Assembly: GCA_035571835.1 (NCBI GenBank)
Contig: DATNBU010000029.1
Span: 352,108 to 416,107, forward strand
Source of the DNA: Candidatus Limnocylindrales bacterium
GTDB taxonomy: Bacteria; Desulfobacterota; Binatia; UBA1149; CAITLU01
Reading direction: 5' to 3'
Length of the DNA: 64,000 nucleotides
Shown: positions 1 through 9,841 of the stretch, one piece after another
Layout: each line of letters opens with the position of its first letter
How positions within the stretch are numbered: the first letter of the stretch is position 1
Translations under genes and position numbers: made by a program
The notes under the pieces: model-generated
Database searches by the model: none
What the model was told of the DNA's origin: nothing
Seen by the model: only the letters and a program-made list of their open reading frames with translations

Positions 1-945
1 CATGTACATGTCGCCGACCGAGTTGTTGCCTTCGGCCGGATAACCGAAGCGCGCGCCGATCGCGTCCTGGCGCTCGAACGTGAGCTGCTCGGTCTTGCTC
101 TTGGTATGGAAATGCAGCGCCGCGCGCGTGCGGAACAGGAACTCGCGTGCAGCTACCAGCTCTTCGTATTCGCGGGCAGTGACGATCTCGCGGTCGAACA
201 GGGCTTCGAGATCGGAAGCGTCAGCCTTGACGCGCGCGATCCACAGCGCGTGGTTGAGATCGCGAAGCCCGCCCTGCCCTTCCTTGACGTTCGGCTCGAG
301 GATGAACACCGAACCGCCGTGCCTGGCGTGCCTGCCCCGCGTCTCGGCGATCTTGGCGGCGACGAAGACCTCGACGTCGCTGGTCGCGAGCTTCTTTCGC
401 ACGATGCTTTCGTATTCGCCCGCCAGCTCCGGGCTTCCGCACAGGAAGCGTCCGTCGAGCAGCGCGGTCTTGATCGTAAGGTCGCCGGCCGCAAGGCTCA
501 CGCATTCCTGCGCGTTGCGTACGGCGTGCCCGACCTGCAGGCGCGCATCCCACAGGCTGTACAGAAGCGACTCGGTCACGGTTTCGACGAACGGCGTGAC
601 CGATCCCGAATGCAGGACCAGCAGGTCGACGTCCGATTGAGGGCACTGCTCGCGGCGCCCGTAGCCGCCGAGCGCGAACACCGCGCAATGCTGGCGGGTG
701 CGCGCATAGCGCCGGCCGTAGCGCTCGATCGCGGCGTCGAAAAGGAACCGGATCAGGTTGTCGAGGCACGCCGCGAAGCGCAACGCAGTGTCGGTGCCGC
801 TCGCGCCCGCCCAGTGGGCGGTTTCGAGCTCGTCGCGCACGGCTTCGAAGTAATCGCGCGCGATGTCGGAGAGTTTGCCCGAGACGCTTCCGGGCGCGGG
901 AAGGATGATCGACCTCGACGGGCCCGGAGGCGCACCGGTGGTCAT
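1..945 (-). CDS. glnD: Protein-PII uridylyltransferase GlnD, 5' part only
   Basis: GlnD uridylylates and de-uridylylates PII proteins in response to glutamine and so controls nitrogen assimilation in the cytoplasm. Only the first 315 residues are present; the gene runs off the window start. Residues 93-111 carry the nucleotidyltransferase signature GGYGRREQCPQSDVDLLVL, with the metal-binding Asp pair at 105 and 107. The GlnD-typical EPNVKEGQGGLRDL follows later. The ATG at 945 has GGAG six bases upstream. It is the last visible gene of the minus-strand run after the amidase gene, 51 bp away. The HD and ACT domains expected further on lie outside the window. No PII gene is seen here. Confidence 0.93.
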   Translation of the reverse strand, partial: MTTGAPPGPSRSIILPAPGSVSGKLSDIARDYFEAVRDELETAHWAGASGTDTALRFAACLDNLIRFLFDAAIERYGRRYARTRQHCAVFALGGYGRREQCPQSDVDLLVLHSGSVTPFVETVTESLLYSLWDARLQVGHAVRNAQECVSLAAGDLTIKTALLDGRFLCGSPELAGEYESIVRKKLATSDVEVFVAAKIAETRGRHARHGGSVFILEPNVKEGQGGLRDLNHALWIARVKADASDLEALFDREIVTAREYEELVAAREFLFRTRAALHFHTKSKTEQLTFERQDAIGARFGYPAEGNNSVGDMYM

Positions 946-996
946 CCACGACTCCGTAGCGGCCACGGCCGCCAGACCGGGAATCGATCGAAGCCG

Positions 997-2418
997 TCAG
1001 AGCACGCCGGGTTTTCCCGCCGCTCCGTTGTCGCTGCTCGCTGCGCCGCTTCGCTGCTCTTCGAGAAACAGGCGGATGCCGCGAGCGACGCCGTCGGCGA
1101 TCTGTTCGCGGTAGACCTCGGATCGCATGCGTAAACCTTCTTCACGATGGGTGAGAAACGCGGCCTCGACGAGCACACTCGGGGCCGCATTGTTGCCAAT
1201 GACGAAAAAAGGCCCTTCTCTTGCGCCGAGATCGCGAACGGCCTCATACCGCAGATCCAGCTGGCGCACCAATTCGCTTTGCACCAGCGTCGCAAGCCGC
1301 GCCGACTCCTCGCCATGATCCGCGACCGGCAACGCCGAACCGCGCAGCGACGCACGCGAGACCTTGGCTGCCGAACGCCCACGCACCGATTGACCGTCGT
1401 TCTCGAGCCGCGCAAGCCGCCGGACCAGTCGGTCAGCCGGCGCGTTGGCCGCCGGGCTGTCGAGTGACCGGGTGCGATAGTACGTCTCGAAACCGCGCGC
1501 CGCGGCGCTTTTGCTGGCGTTCGCGTGGATCGACACGAAAACGTCGGCGTTCCAGCGTCGCGACGTGTCGCGCCGGTCAGCGAGCTCGACGAACTCGTCG
1601 CCGCTGCGTGTCATGACGACATCGATGTCGCCGCGGCTGCGAAGCCTTCGCGCAACGCGCTCGGCGACGTCGAGCACGATGTCTTTCTCGTACTCGCCCG
1701 TCCATGCGCTCGCACCCGGATCCTTGCCGCCATGGCCCGGATCGAGGACCACGACGGGCTTTTCCATCACCGAGGGCACCGAGGGCGCCGAGTGGACCGA
1801 GCGCGCGAGCAGCGGCGCAGCCGGCTCTGTCGCGAGTCTGGTCGCGTCCGAAGCTGCTGCAGCCCTGCTCGCGCGCGATGCTGGAGGATTTCCGTTCGAC
1901 GTGCCGGCGCGCGGCCTCGAGGACGTCGAACCAGACATGCTTGCGTCCGATGCACCCGACATTGCGCGCGAAGCGCCCGCGGCGCGCGCCGTCGCCGGGT
2001 TCGGCGGCTGCGAAGCATCGACGAAGCTCAGGATCAGATGCGACGCGTCGGCGCTGGCCTCGAGCCTCGGCGGGATGCGGCCGGCCACGTCGACCGAGAT
2101 GCGAACCATGTGCGAGGATTCGTCGACCAGCACGATCACGCCGTCGACGCGTGCGTCCGCAACCGGAAGCATGCGCGGGACGCCGTCTTCGGCCGTCGAT
2201 TCTTCGATGTCGGCGAGCACCGACCTGCCGTCGTCGCTCGCGTGAATCCGATAACGCAGCTCGCCGCCGGTCTCGACGATGATGCGGGTTTCGCCGTCGG
2301 CATGGATCGCGCGAACGCCGCGCACGACGGCGGCCTCGCTGCCGCCGGCGACCAGCAGCAGTGCAGCGCCGCAAAGCGACGCGAACGAAATCGGACGGAA
2401 AAGGAGCGCCAGCCGCAC
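997..2418 (-). CDS. amiC: N-acetylmuramoyl-L-alanine amidase (AMIN + Amidase_3)
   Basis: Periplasmic zinc amidase that cuts the peptide from muramic acid during daughter-cell separation. The 473-residue product has a signal peptide (about 1-30), an AMIN-like beta domain (about 32-125), a Ser/Ala-rich linker, and an Amidase_3 domain from about 218. Zinc ligands are His in VVVLDPGHGG (about 228), Glu in GEYEKD, and His in VFVSIHANA; the catalytic Glu lies in SVLVEAAFLTH. The insert between SIHANA and the last third matches the autoinhibitory helix region of AmiC-type enzymes. Two GTG codons are adjacent; the second (2418) has GGAGG seven bases upstream. It follows mutS by 56 bp. Confidence 0.9.
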   Translation of the reverse strand: MRLALLFRPISFASLCGAALLLVAGGSEAAVVRGVRAIHADGETRIIVETGGELRYRIHASDDGRSVLADIEESTAEDGVPRMLPVADARVDGVIVLVDESSHMVRISVDVAGRIPPRLEASADASHLILSFVDASQPPNPATARAAGASRAMSGASDASMSGSTSSRPRAGTSNGNPPASRASRAAAASDATRLATEPAAPLLARSVHSAPSVPSVMEKPVVVLDPGHGGKDPGASAWTGEYEKDIVLDVAERVARRLRSRGDIDVVMTRSGDEFVELADRRDTSRRWNADVFVSIHANASKSAAARGFETYYRTRSLDSPAANAPADRLVRRLARLENDGQSVRGRSAAKVSRASLRGSALPVADHGEESARLATLVQSELVRQLDLRYEAVRDLGAREGPFFVIGNNAAPSVLVEAAFLTHREEGLRMRSEVYREQIADGVARGIRLFLEEQRSGAASSDNGAAGKPGVL

Positions 2419-2474
2419 CACACAACCTCCACAGCGAACCGGCGGCGGCGCATCGCCGTCCGGTCCACCGCGAA

Positions 2475-5138
2475 TTATTGCGCTGCCTTGGCTTCCTCCA
2501 CAAGGCGAGCAAGGAGGTTCAGGGCTTCGAGCGGCGTCATCGACTCCGGCGCGAGCGCCGCGACGCGGGCCGCGAAGCCCTCGGCGGCGCTCTCCTCGGG
2601 CCCGCGCCCATCTCCAGACCTCGCCGAGAACAGGCTGAGTTGTCCGGCACTTGCGGCTCCGATCCCCTCGCCGCTCTCGAACTTTGCAAGGATGCCGCGA
2701 GCCTTGTCGATGACGGCATCCGGCACGCCGGCCAGCCGCGCGACCTCGATCCCGTAGCTCCCGCTCGTCGGTCCCTCGGCGATCCGGTACAGGAAGATGA
2801 CCGAGCCCTTGTAGCGCCGGATGGCGACCGAGAAGTTCTCGGCAAGCTCGTGCTCGGACTCGAGCGCGGCCAGCTCGTGGTAGTGCGTCGCGAACAGCGT
2901 CTTCACGTGCCGCTCGAGCATCGCTTCGGCGACGGCCCACGCGATCGAAATGCCGTCGAACGTCGACGTGCCGCGCCCGATCTCGTCGAGAACGACGAGG
3001 CTGCGCTCGGTCATCGCCGCCAGGATGGCCGCGGTCTCCGACATCTCGACCATGAACGTCGACTGTCCGGCAGCAAGGTTGTCGCTCGCGCCGATGCGCG
3101 TGAAGATCCGGTCCACCAGCGGAATGCGTGCGCTCGTCGCCGGCACGAAGCAGCCGCAGTGGGCGAGCAGCACGATCAGCGCAGTCTGGCGCAGGTACGT
3201 CGACTTGCCGGCCATGTTCGGTCCGGTGATGACCATCAGCAGCCGGCTGTCCTCGCCGAGGCGGCAGTCGTTGGCGACGAACGACGATCCGAGTCGCGCT
3301 TCGACAACAGGATGGCGGCCTCCGATGATGTCGAGCTCGCATCCGTCGTGCATCTCCGGCCGCACGTAGCCGCGCTGATGGGCTGTTTCGGCGAGCCCGG
3401 ATAACGCATCGAGCGTTGCCAGCGCCGCCGCGGTTCGTCCGAGGCTTGGCTGTGAAGGAGCGAGAGACGCAACCAGCGCATCGAAAAGCTGCCGCTCCTT
3501 GGCGAGAAGTCGCTCTTCGGCGCCGAGCACTTCGTTCTCGCGCGACTTGAGCTCGGGCGTGATGTAGCGCTCGGCGTTGGCGACGGTCTGCTTGCGCGTG
3601 TAGCTGGCCGGAACCAGCGCCTGATGCGTGTGCGTGACCTCGATGTAGTAGCCGAACACGCGATTGAACCCGACCTTGAGCGACGGGATTGCCGTCCGTG
3701 TCTTCTCCTCGGCTTCGAACGACAGGATCCAGCCTTTTCCGTCGCGCGAGATCGCACGCAGCCGGTCGACGTCGGCATCGAAACCGTCGCGGATCACCGC
3801 GCCTTTTCCGATCGCGGCGGCGACTTCGTCCGTCAGCGTCGCCGTGATCCGGCTGCGCACGCCGGCGAGCCCGTCGAGGCTGGCGGCATGGCGTGCGAGC
3901 GCTGCGCCGGAGCGCGAGATCCGCTCGCCGAGCTCTTCGATGCTCGCGAGCGCGTCGGCAAGCCGCCGCACGTCGCGGGGCGATCCGCTTCCGGCACCGA
4001 TGCGACCGATCAGGCGCTCGAAATCGCCGATGCGGCGAAGGCTCTCGCGGATGTCGGCGCGCAGCGAGTAGTCGTCGATCAATGTCTCGACCGCGTCGAG
4101 ACGCTCGCCGATCGCCGCCGGATCGGCGAGCGGGCGAACGAGCCACGTCCGCAGCAGCCGCTTGCCCATTCCGGTCGTCGAGCGGTCGAGGACCGACACC
4201 AGCGAGCCGCGCGAGCTGCCGTCGTACGATTCGAGCAGCTCGAGGTTGCGGCGCGTCGATGCGTCGAGATGAAGATAGGCTGCCGTCTCGTAGCGAACCG
4301 GCGCGCGCAGGTGCTCTACGTGCCCGCCCTGCGTCGCGGTCGCGTAGCCGCGCAGTACGGCGCACGCAGCATCGGCAGCATCTTTGGCGTCGCTGGCGGC
4401 CGGCCGCTCGCTGATCACGCAGCGCGGAAGAAGGCGCGCGATGCGTTCGCGAAGCGCGCCCATCGCCGGCGCGCGGCTATCCGCTTTGTTTCCCGGTCCG
4501 GTCCGGATTGACCGCCCCGCTTCGCTTTCCAGCACGATCTCCGCCGGGGCCGCTGCCCGAAGCTCGTCGTCGAGCCGTTCGCCGGAGACGAGCTCGGTCG
4601 CGCGCATCTCTCCGGTCGAAAAATCGCAGATCGACAAGCCCCACGATTCACCGCGCTGCACGACGGCCGCAAGGTAGCTCGCACGGTCGGGCGCGAGGCT
4701 TTCCTCGTCGACCGTCGTTCCCGGCGAGATCACGCGCGTGACTTCGCGGCGTGCGATGCCTTTTTCGGGAAGCTCGAGCTGCTCGCAGACGGCCACCTTG
4801 CGGCCCGCTTCCATCAGCCGCGCCACGTACGGGCGCAGCGCATGGTACGGAATGCCGCACATCGGGATCGGGTGCTCGTCGTTGCGGTTGCGCGACGTCA
4901 GCGTCAGGTCGAGAAGCTCGGCGGCGGTTTCCGCATCCTCGAAGAACAGCTCGTAGAAATCTCCCATCCGGAAGAACAGCAGCGCGTCCTCGTGCGCGGA
5001 TTTGAACTCGAGGTACTGCTGCATCGCCGGCGTCAGCTTCGCGGCGATGCGCGCGCGCGAGCTGCGCGTCGAAGGCGGCAATGTCTCGCCGCCGCCGCTC
5101 GCTCCGGCGAGGCCCTCGGTGGACGCGACTCCGCTCAC
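2475..5138 (-). CDS. mutS: DNA mismatch repair protein MutS
   Basis: Recognises base mismatches and small loops and recruits MutL. The 887-residue product is close to the usual length (about 850-880). The mismatch-contacting Phe-x-Glu is F61-Y62-E63 in FFRMGDFYELFFEDA. The ABC ATPase has Walker A GPNMAGKST (639-647) and Walker B VVLDEIGRGTSTFDG (D718, E719). The GTG start overlaps the stop of the preceding VWA gene (GTGA), so translation is probably coupled. The partner mutL is in the same window at 60.2 kb, but in another cluster. Confidence 0.97.
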   Translation of the reverse strand: MSGVASTEGLAGASGGGETLPPSTRSSRARIAAKLTPAMQQYLEFKSAHEDALLFFRMGDFYELFFEDAETAAELLDLTLTSRNRNDEHPIPMCGIPYHALRPYVARLMEAGRKVAVCEQLELPEKGIARREVTRVISPGTTVDEESLAPDRASYLAAVVQRGESWGLSICDFSTGEMRATELVSGERLDDELRAAAPAEIVLESEAGRSIRTGPGNKADSRAPAMGALRERIARLLPRCVISERPAASDAKDAADAACAVLRGYATATQGGHVEHLRAPVRYETAAYLHLDASTRRNLELLESYDGSSRGSLVSVLDRSTTGMGKRLLRTWLVRPLADPAAIGERLDAVETLIDDYSLRADIRESLRRIGDFERLIGRIGAGSGSPRDVRRLADALASIEELGERISRSGAALARHAASLDGLAGVRSRITATLTDEVAAAIGKGAVIRDGFDADVDRLRAISRDGKGWILSFEAEEKTRTAIPSLKVGFNRVFGYYIEVTHTHQALVPASYTRKQTVANAERYITPELKSRENEVLGAEERLLAKERQLFDALVASLAPSQPSLGRTAAALATLDALSGLAETAHQRGYVRPEMHDGCELDIIGGRHPVVEARLGSSFVANDCRLGEDSRLLMVITGPNMAGKSTYLRQTALIVLLAHCGCFVPATSARIPLVDRIFTRIGASDNLAAGQSTFMVEMSETAAILAAMTERSLVVLDEIGRGTSTFDGISIAWAVAEAMLERHVKTLFATHYHELAALESEHELAENFSVAIRRYKGSVIFLYRIAEGPTSGSYGIEVARLAGVPDAVIDKARGILAKFESGEGIGAASAGQLSLFSARSGDGRGPEESAAEGFAARVAALAPESMTPLEALNLLARLVEEAKAAQ

Positions 5139-6775
5139 AGGACCTTGCGTTTCTTGCCGACGTGGTCGACGAGCACGAAGTGCCCGAGCTGCTCGGGAGT
5201 CGTATAGAACGCCCGGCCGCGGTTGATGGCGGTCATCTTCTGAACGAACGCGCGCAGCAGCGGGCTGTCGTCGAGCATGAACGTATTGATGCGGACTCCG
5301 CGGCGCGTGACGCGCTCGACTTCCTTCAGCGTCTCGACGGTTGCGCGCGACGAGATGCCGCCGACGCTCATCGGCCATTCGCAAAACAGGCGCCCTTCGC
5401 TGAAGTACGCGGTCGGCTGGCCGTCGGTGATGACGATCATCTGGCGGGTGGTGGCCGGATGGCGGTCGAGAAGCCGCGACGCCACGCGCAGGCCGTCCTG
5501 CAGGTTCGTGAACGGGTCGCCCATGTTCCACGTGACTTCGGCAAGATCGGCGGGCCGCAGTTCGACGGCGCGCGTATAGAAACCGACCATGCCGAAGTAG
5601 TCGCGCGGGAAACGCGTGCGCATCAGCGTTTCCATTGCCATCGCGACTTTCTTGGCCGCGGCGAAGCGGCCTTCCCAGCTCATCGACCAGCTCATGTCGA
5701 GCAGCAGCACGGTCGACGTGCGCGTCGTGCGCAGGCTTTCCTTGACCTGCAGGTCATCCGGCTCGAGCTCGACTTTTCCGGGACGGCCGCGGGTTTCGGT
5801 GGAGCGAGCGCCATGGGTATCGCTTGTGCCGGCGCGCGCGTGCCGTTCTATCGCGACTTTGACGGTGGCGGCGACGTCGATCGACATCGTGTCGCCGAAT
5901 TCGTACTGGCGGACCTGCTCGGTGGTCTGCTCGCTCGGGCCTCTTCGCGACGTATCGTGGCGTCCGGCCGCATCCGGAAGCAGCTCGGACAGCATTTCTT
6001 TCAGCGCGAGCCGTCCGAGCCGCCGCGCGGCTTTCGGCGTCAGCGACGCACGCCCGCCGCGCGACACCACGTAGCCGGCGTCGACGAGAAGCCGCATCAT
6101 CTGCCGCAGCCGGTCGATCGCATCGGCGAATTCCTGCCCGAGCAGCTCGGCCAGCGCTTCGCCGTCGAGCGAGTCGATGGCCTTTTCGCGAAGCGCTTTC
6201 TCCAGGTCGCGAAGCTTCTCGAACTTCTCGATCAGCGACAGCGTGCCTTCGAAATCGAGGCTCTCCGGCCCCTGGAACTGGTCGCGGAAACGCCGCTGGA
6301 AGCGCTCGACGCGTGCGATATCGCCGCCGCGCTCCTTCAGGCGGTCGAACGATTCCTTCGCGTCGAGGTCATCGAACGGCCGGTTCTCGAGCTGCGAAAG
6401 GCGCTCCTCGAGAATGCGCGACAGGGATTCGAGCTCCTGGCGGCGGCGCGCACGCTCCTCGGCGGACGGATGCGAATCGGCGGCTTCTTCTTCGGCCGCG
6501 ACGATGTCGTCGGCGTTCTCCCACGGCTCTTCGAGCGAACGCGACAGATTGAACTTGTCGAACAGCTCGCGGATGGCTTCGCGGACGCGGTCGGCGAGCT
6601 CGTCGAGGCCGATGGCTTCGAACTCCTCGCCCTGCATGCCTTCGCGAAGCAGGCGCGCGAGCGCCTCGGACAGATCGTCGGTCGCGGCGAAATGCTCGGC
6701 TAGCCGGTCGAAGATTTTCTCGGCATCGAGTGCGAGCTTCTGACGGCCGTCCCAGATCGTGTAGCGACTTTTCAT
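5135..6775 (-). CDS. VWA-domain protein, partner of MoxR/ChlI-type ATPase
   Basis: A 546-residue cytoplasmic protein with no signal peptide. The first ~300 residues are acidic, Arg/Glu-rich and helical. The C-terminal third is a von Willebrand A domain with an intact MIDAS: D360-x-S362-x-S364 in LLLDMSWSMS, Thr about 423 and Asp 451 in MIVITDGQPT. Such VWA proteins act with AAA+ ATPases of the MoxR/Mg-chelatase type in metal insertion or complex remodelling. That ATPase gene lies 39 bp upstream, so they form a pair. The substrate is unknown. Its stop overlaps the mutS start. Confidence 0.85.
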   Translation of the reverse strand: MKSRYTIWDGRQKLALDAEKIFDRLAEHFAATDDLSEALARLLREGMQGEEFEAIGLDELADRVREAIRELFDKFNLSRSLEEPWENADDIVAAEEEAADSHPSAEERARRRQELESLSRILEERLSQLENRPFDDLDAKESFDRLKERGGDIARVERFQRRFRDQFQGPESLDFEGTLSLIEKFEKLRDLEKALREKAIDSLDGEALAELLGQEFADAIDRLRQMMRLLVDAGYVVSRGGRASLTPKAARRLGRLALKEMLSELLPDAAGRHDTSRRGPSEQTTEQVRQYEFGDTMSIDVAATVKVAIERHARAGTSDTHGARSTETRGRPGKVELEPDDLQVKESLRTTRTSTVLLLDMSWSMSWEGRFAAAKKVAMAMETLMRTRFPRDYFGMVGFYTRAVELRPADLAEVTWNMGDPFTNLQDGLRVASRLLDRHPATTRQMIVITDGQPTAYFSEGRLFCEWPMSVGGISSRATVETLKEVERVTRRGVRINTFMLDDSPLLRAFVQKMTAINRGRAFYTTPEQLGHFVLVDHVGKKRKVL

Positions 6776-6814
6776 CGGCAGCGCTGGCCCCCGGCACCTC
6801 TATACCTGGCCCGC

Positions 6815-8254
6815 TCAGGCCGCGTAAGAAAGGCGTCCCCCGTCGCGCTCCCGGTTGAGCTTCTTCAGCAGATGAAGCCCTTCGAACACGAACTCGACCG
6901 CGGCGGCTGCAAGCCCGGGACTCTCGAACGGACCGAGCCGCTCGACCACGTCGCGCAGTCCGGGAATGGACGAGAGCGCCTCGGCGTAGTCCGCCGACGG
7001 CATCGTATCGGAGACCGCCACGCCCCAGCCGCGGCCGAGATACTCGACCACCGGAGCGAGCTCGGCGGCCGAGATGCGCGCGTCGAATGCACCCTTGACG
7101 GCAAGCGACAGCAGGCGGTCGATGACGGCGGCTTCGCGCGCGCCTTCGAGCCCGTATTCGAGCTCGATCTTGCCGTTGCTCGACGCGAACAGCGCGTGCA
7201 GGTCGCTGATGCGCGGTGCGATCTCGGCCTCGCGGCAGCGCATCGCGCGTTTCTCGGCGTTCGCGAGCAGCGTCTCGTAGTTGTTGATGCTGACGCGCAC
7301 GCTGACGCCGGAGCTCTGGTTGACCTCGGGCGCCTTGCGCGCTTCCATCGTAAAGCGCGCGACGATCTCCTTGAGAAAGTCGGCAACGCGCAGCGGCCTG
7401 CCGGAGCGTGACGTCGTGCCTGCCTCCTGCTCCATGATGGCGACTTCTTCGGCGACCGTGCGCGGATAGTGCGTGCGGATCTGCACGTCGAAGCGGTCCT
7501 TGAGCGGCGTCACGATGCGGCCGCGGCTCGTGTAGTCTTCCGGGTTGGCCGTGGCCACCACCAGCACGTCGAGCGGCAGGCGGATCTTGAAACCCTTGAT
7601 CTGCAGATCGCGCTCTTCCATCAGGTTGAACAGGCCGACCTGCACTTTCTCGGCAAGGTCCGGGAGCTCGTTGATCGCGAAGATGCCGCGGTGGCTGCGC
7701 GCGGCCAGACCGAAGTGAATCGTCTCTTCGTCGGAAAGATAGCGGCCCTCGGCGACACGCACCGGGTCCACTTCGCCGATCAGGTCGGCGATGGTCACGT
7801 CGGGCGTCGCGAGTTTTTCGGAATAGCGCAGTGCGCGCTCGATCCAGACGATGGGCAGCGCATCGCCTTCGTCGGCCGCGCGGCGCCGGCATGCCGCACA
7901 GATCGGACGCAGCGGATCGTCGTGGATTTCGCAGCCGGCGATGGCGGGGACGACCTCGTCGAGCAGGGCCGACAGTGCGCGGATCAGCCGCGTCTTGGCC
8001 TGTCCGCGTTCGCCGAGAAGCACGATGTGATGTCCGGCGAGAAGCGCGTTTTCGAGCTCGGGGATGACCGTCTCGTCGTAGCCGACGACGCCCTGGAAGA
8101 TGCGGCTCGTGTCTCCGTCGCTCTCGAGCACACGGATCAGGTTTTCGCGAAGCTCGTCGCGCACGCCGCGCGGGCGATAACCGCCGGCGCGAAGCTCGCC
8201 AACGTTCGAGGCGTCGCCTGGTGTCATTCGGCCGCGCTCATGCTGCCCGATCAC
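6815..8254 (-). CDS. AAA+ ATPase, Mg-chelatase ChlI/MoxR type
   Basis: A 479-residue ATPase. Walker A is GERGQAKT (81-88). The ChlI-like segments TIADLIGEVDPVRVAEGRY and FAINELPDLAEKVQVGLF and the sensor-like VVATANPEDY follow. An insert after Walker A holds Cys108 and a C119-x-x-C122 pair (RPICAACRRR), which could form a small metal site. No bacteriochlorophyll or cobalamin genes are nearby, so a general chaperone role with the downstream VWA protein is more likely than pigment synthesis. The start is uncertain: GTG 8254, or an in-frame ATG nine codons later (8227); neither has a strong ribosome binding site. Confidence 0.85.
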   Translation of the reverse strand: MIGQHERGRMTPGDASNVGELRAGGYRPRGVRDELRENLIRVLESDGDTSRIFQGVVGYDETVIPELENALLAGHHIVLLGERGQAKTRLIRALSALLDEVVPAIAGCEIHDDPLRPICAACRRRAADEGDALPIVWIERALRYSEKLATPDVTIADLIGEVDPVRVAEGRYLSDEETIHFGLAARSHRGIFAINELPDLAEKVQVGLFNLMEERDLQIKGFKIRLPLDVLVVATANPEDYTSRGRIVTPLKDRFDVQIRTHYPRTVAEEVAIMEQEAGTTSRSGRPLRVADFLKEIVARFTMEARKAPEVNQSSGVSVRVSINNYETLLANAEKRAMRCREAEIAPRISDLHALFASSNGKIELEYGLEGAREAAVIDRLLSLAVKGAFDARISAAELAPVVEYLGRGWGVAVSDTMPSADYAEALSSIPGLRDVVERLGPFESPGLAAAAVEFVFEGLHLLKKLNRERDGGRLSYAA

Positions 8255-8406
8255 CTTTTCGGCCTGCCCGCAGCCTTTGCCGGTTCGCCTGCATCACGCC
8301 TCGCACTATAGGAGCCGGAACTGCTCGCGGCAATTGGGCAATCGGGCCTCGTGTGCGCGAACGGCGCCGCTGCGCGCCGGCCCGTCGGCGTACCTCATGC
8401 CGAGGC

Positions 8407-8874
8407 TCATGCCGGCGGCGGTGCAAGCTGCAGCGCGGCCTCTTCGGCGCGGCTTCTTTCCTGCTCGGCAAGTGCGAGGGCCCGGGATGCGGATTCCTCG
8501 GCCCGCTTGGTGCGATCCTGCTCGACAGCGAGGTCGGCGCCGCGCTGCTCGAGCTCGGCCTGTGCCTCTTCCAGAGCCGCACGTGTCTTTTCCAGATCGG
8601 TTCGCAGCCCTTTGACGACTTTTGCGTTGCGACGCACGAGGAACCGCAGGCGCACGTGCTCGACGAACGTACCGGTGCCGGCAACGAACGCCCCGGCAAG
8701 AAGGAATGCCAGCAGCAAGAGCGCGAGCGGCACTTCGATCTCGGCGGGCTCGCCGGTCCGCAGCAATGGAACACCCGGCAGATAGACGAAGTGCACCGGG
8801 GTCATGTTTGCACTGGCCAGCACGATGCCGGCGACGATCACAAGGATGTAGATGAGGTTTCGAAGAATTCTCAC
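8407..8874 (-). CDS. lapA: LapA-domain membrane protein
   Basis: A 155-residue inner-membrane protein with two predicted membrane helices (about 5-24 and 48-70) joined by a short periplasmic loop, then a charged coiled coil (about 85-150). This is the LapA (DUF1049) layout; LapA works with LapB in controlling lipopolysaccharide synthesis in Gammaproteobacteria. The C-terminal coiled coil is longer than in E. coli LapA. GTG start with GGAGG four bases upstream. Position after rpsA-ihfB-HIT is typical of this family in delta lineages. No lapB is visible; 152 bp without a gene follow it. Confidence 0.75.
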   Translation of the reverse strand: MRILRNLIYILVIVAGIVLASANMTPVHFVYLPGVPLLRTGEPAEIEVPLALLLLAFLLAGAFVAGTGTFVEHVRLRFLVRRNAKVVKGLRTDLEKTRAALEEAQAELEQRGADLAVEQDRTKRAEESASRALALAEQERSRAEEAALQLAPPPA

Positions 8875-8913
8875 GTTTCCTCCGCGAAGAGCCGCTGCGG
8901 CGGCTCTCGCTTC

Positions 8914-9414
8914 TTACTGCTCTTCTTCCGCGAACAGCGGCAGCAGGCGGTCATACGTCGCGAGCAGGTGTTCCGGCATCACGCGGGTTTCGGAGAGCAT
9001 GGGCATGAAGTTCGTATCTCCGACCCAGCGCGGAACCACGTGCCAGTGCAGGTGATCGGCAATGCCTGCGCCCGCCGCCCGCCCGAGGTTCATGCCGATG
9101 TTGAAGCCCGCCGGCGAGAACGCTCGCGCGAGCACCCGCATCGAAAGCTGCAGCTCGCGTTGCAACTCGGCCGACAGACGCGGATCGAGCACCGAAAATT
9201 CGGCGGTATGTTTTCGCGGCGCGACGAGCAGATGCCCGTTCGAATACGGGTACAGGTTCATGATCACGGAAGTGTGCTCGGTCACGCGCAGCACGAGGTT
9301 TGTTCGCCGCTCGTCGGCCGATTCGAGATTCGGTTTGTCGCAGAAGATGCAGCCGGAGGCTGTGTCGACGTTTTCGACGTAGGCAAGGCGCCACGGAGCC
9401 CAGAGAACACGCAT
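8914..9414 (-). CDS. HIT-family nucleotide hydrolase/phosphorylase
   Basis: A 166-residue histidine-triad protein of the Ap4A phosphorylase-like branch. It begins with the family opening MRVLWAPWRLAYVE and a C-x-x-C pair (GCIFCDK), and carries the catalytic triad HLHWHVVPRW near residue 121. Such enzymes split dinucleoside polyphosphates or nucleotide phosphoramidates in the cytoplasm. The gene lies 24 bp after ihfB. The exact substrate cannot be read from the sequence. Confidence 0.88.
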   Translation of the reverse strand: MRVLWAPWRLAYVENVDTASGCIFCDKPNLESADERRTNLVLRVTEHTSVIMNLYPYSNGHLLVAPRKHTAEFSVLDPRLSAELQRELQLSMRVLARAFSPAGFNIGMNLGRAAGAGIADHLHWHVVPRWVGDTNFMPMLSETRVMPEHLLATYDRLLPLFAEEEQ

Positions 9415-9438
9415 CTGGAGGCCCCGCGCGGGAGACGG

Positions 9439-9801
<363 letters not shown>

Positions 9802-9841
9802 CGGACGACTGCCTCCCAGTGACGACGGCCCGGACGGCGAC

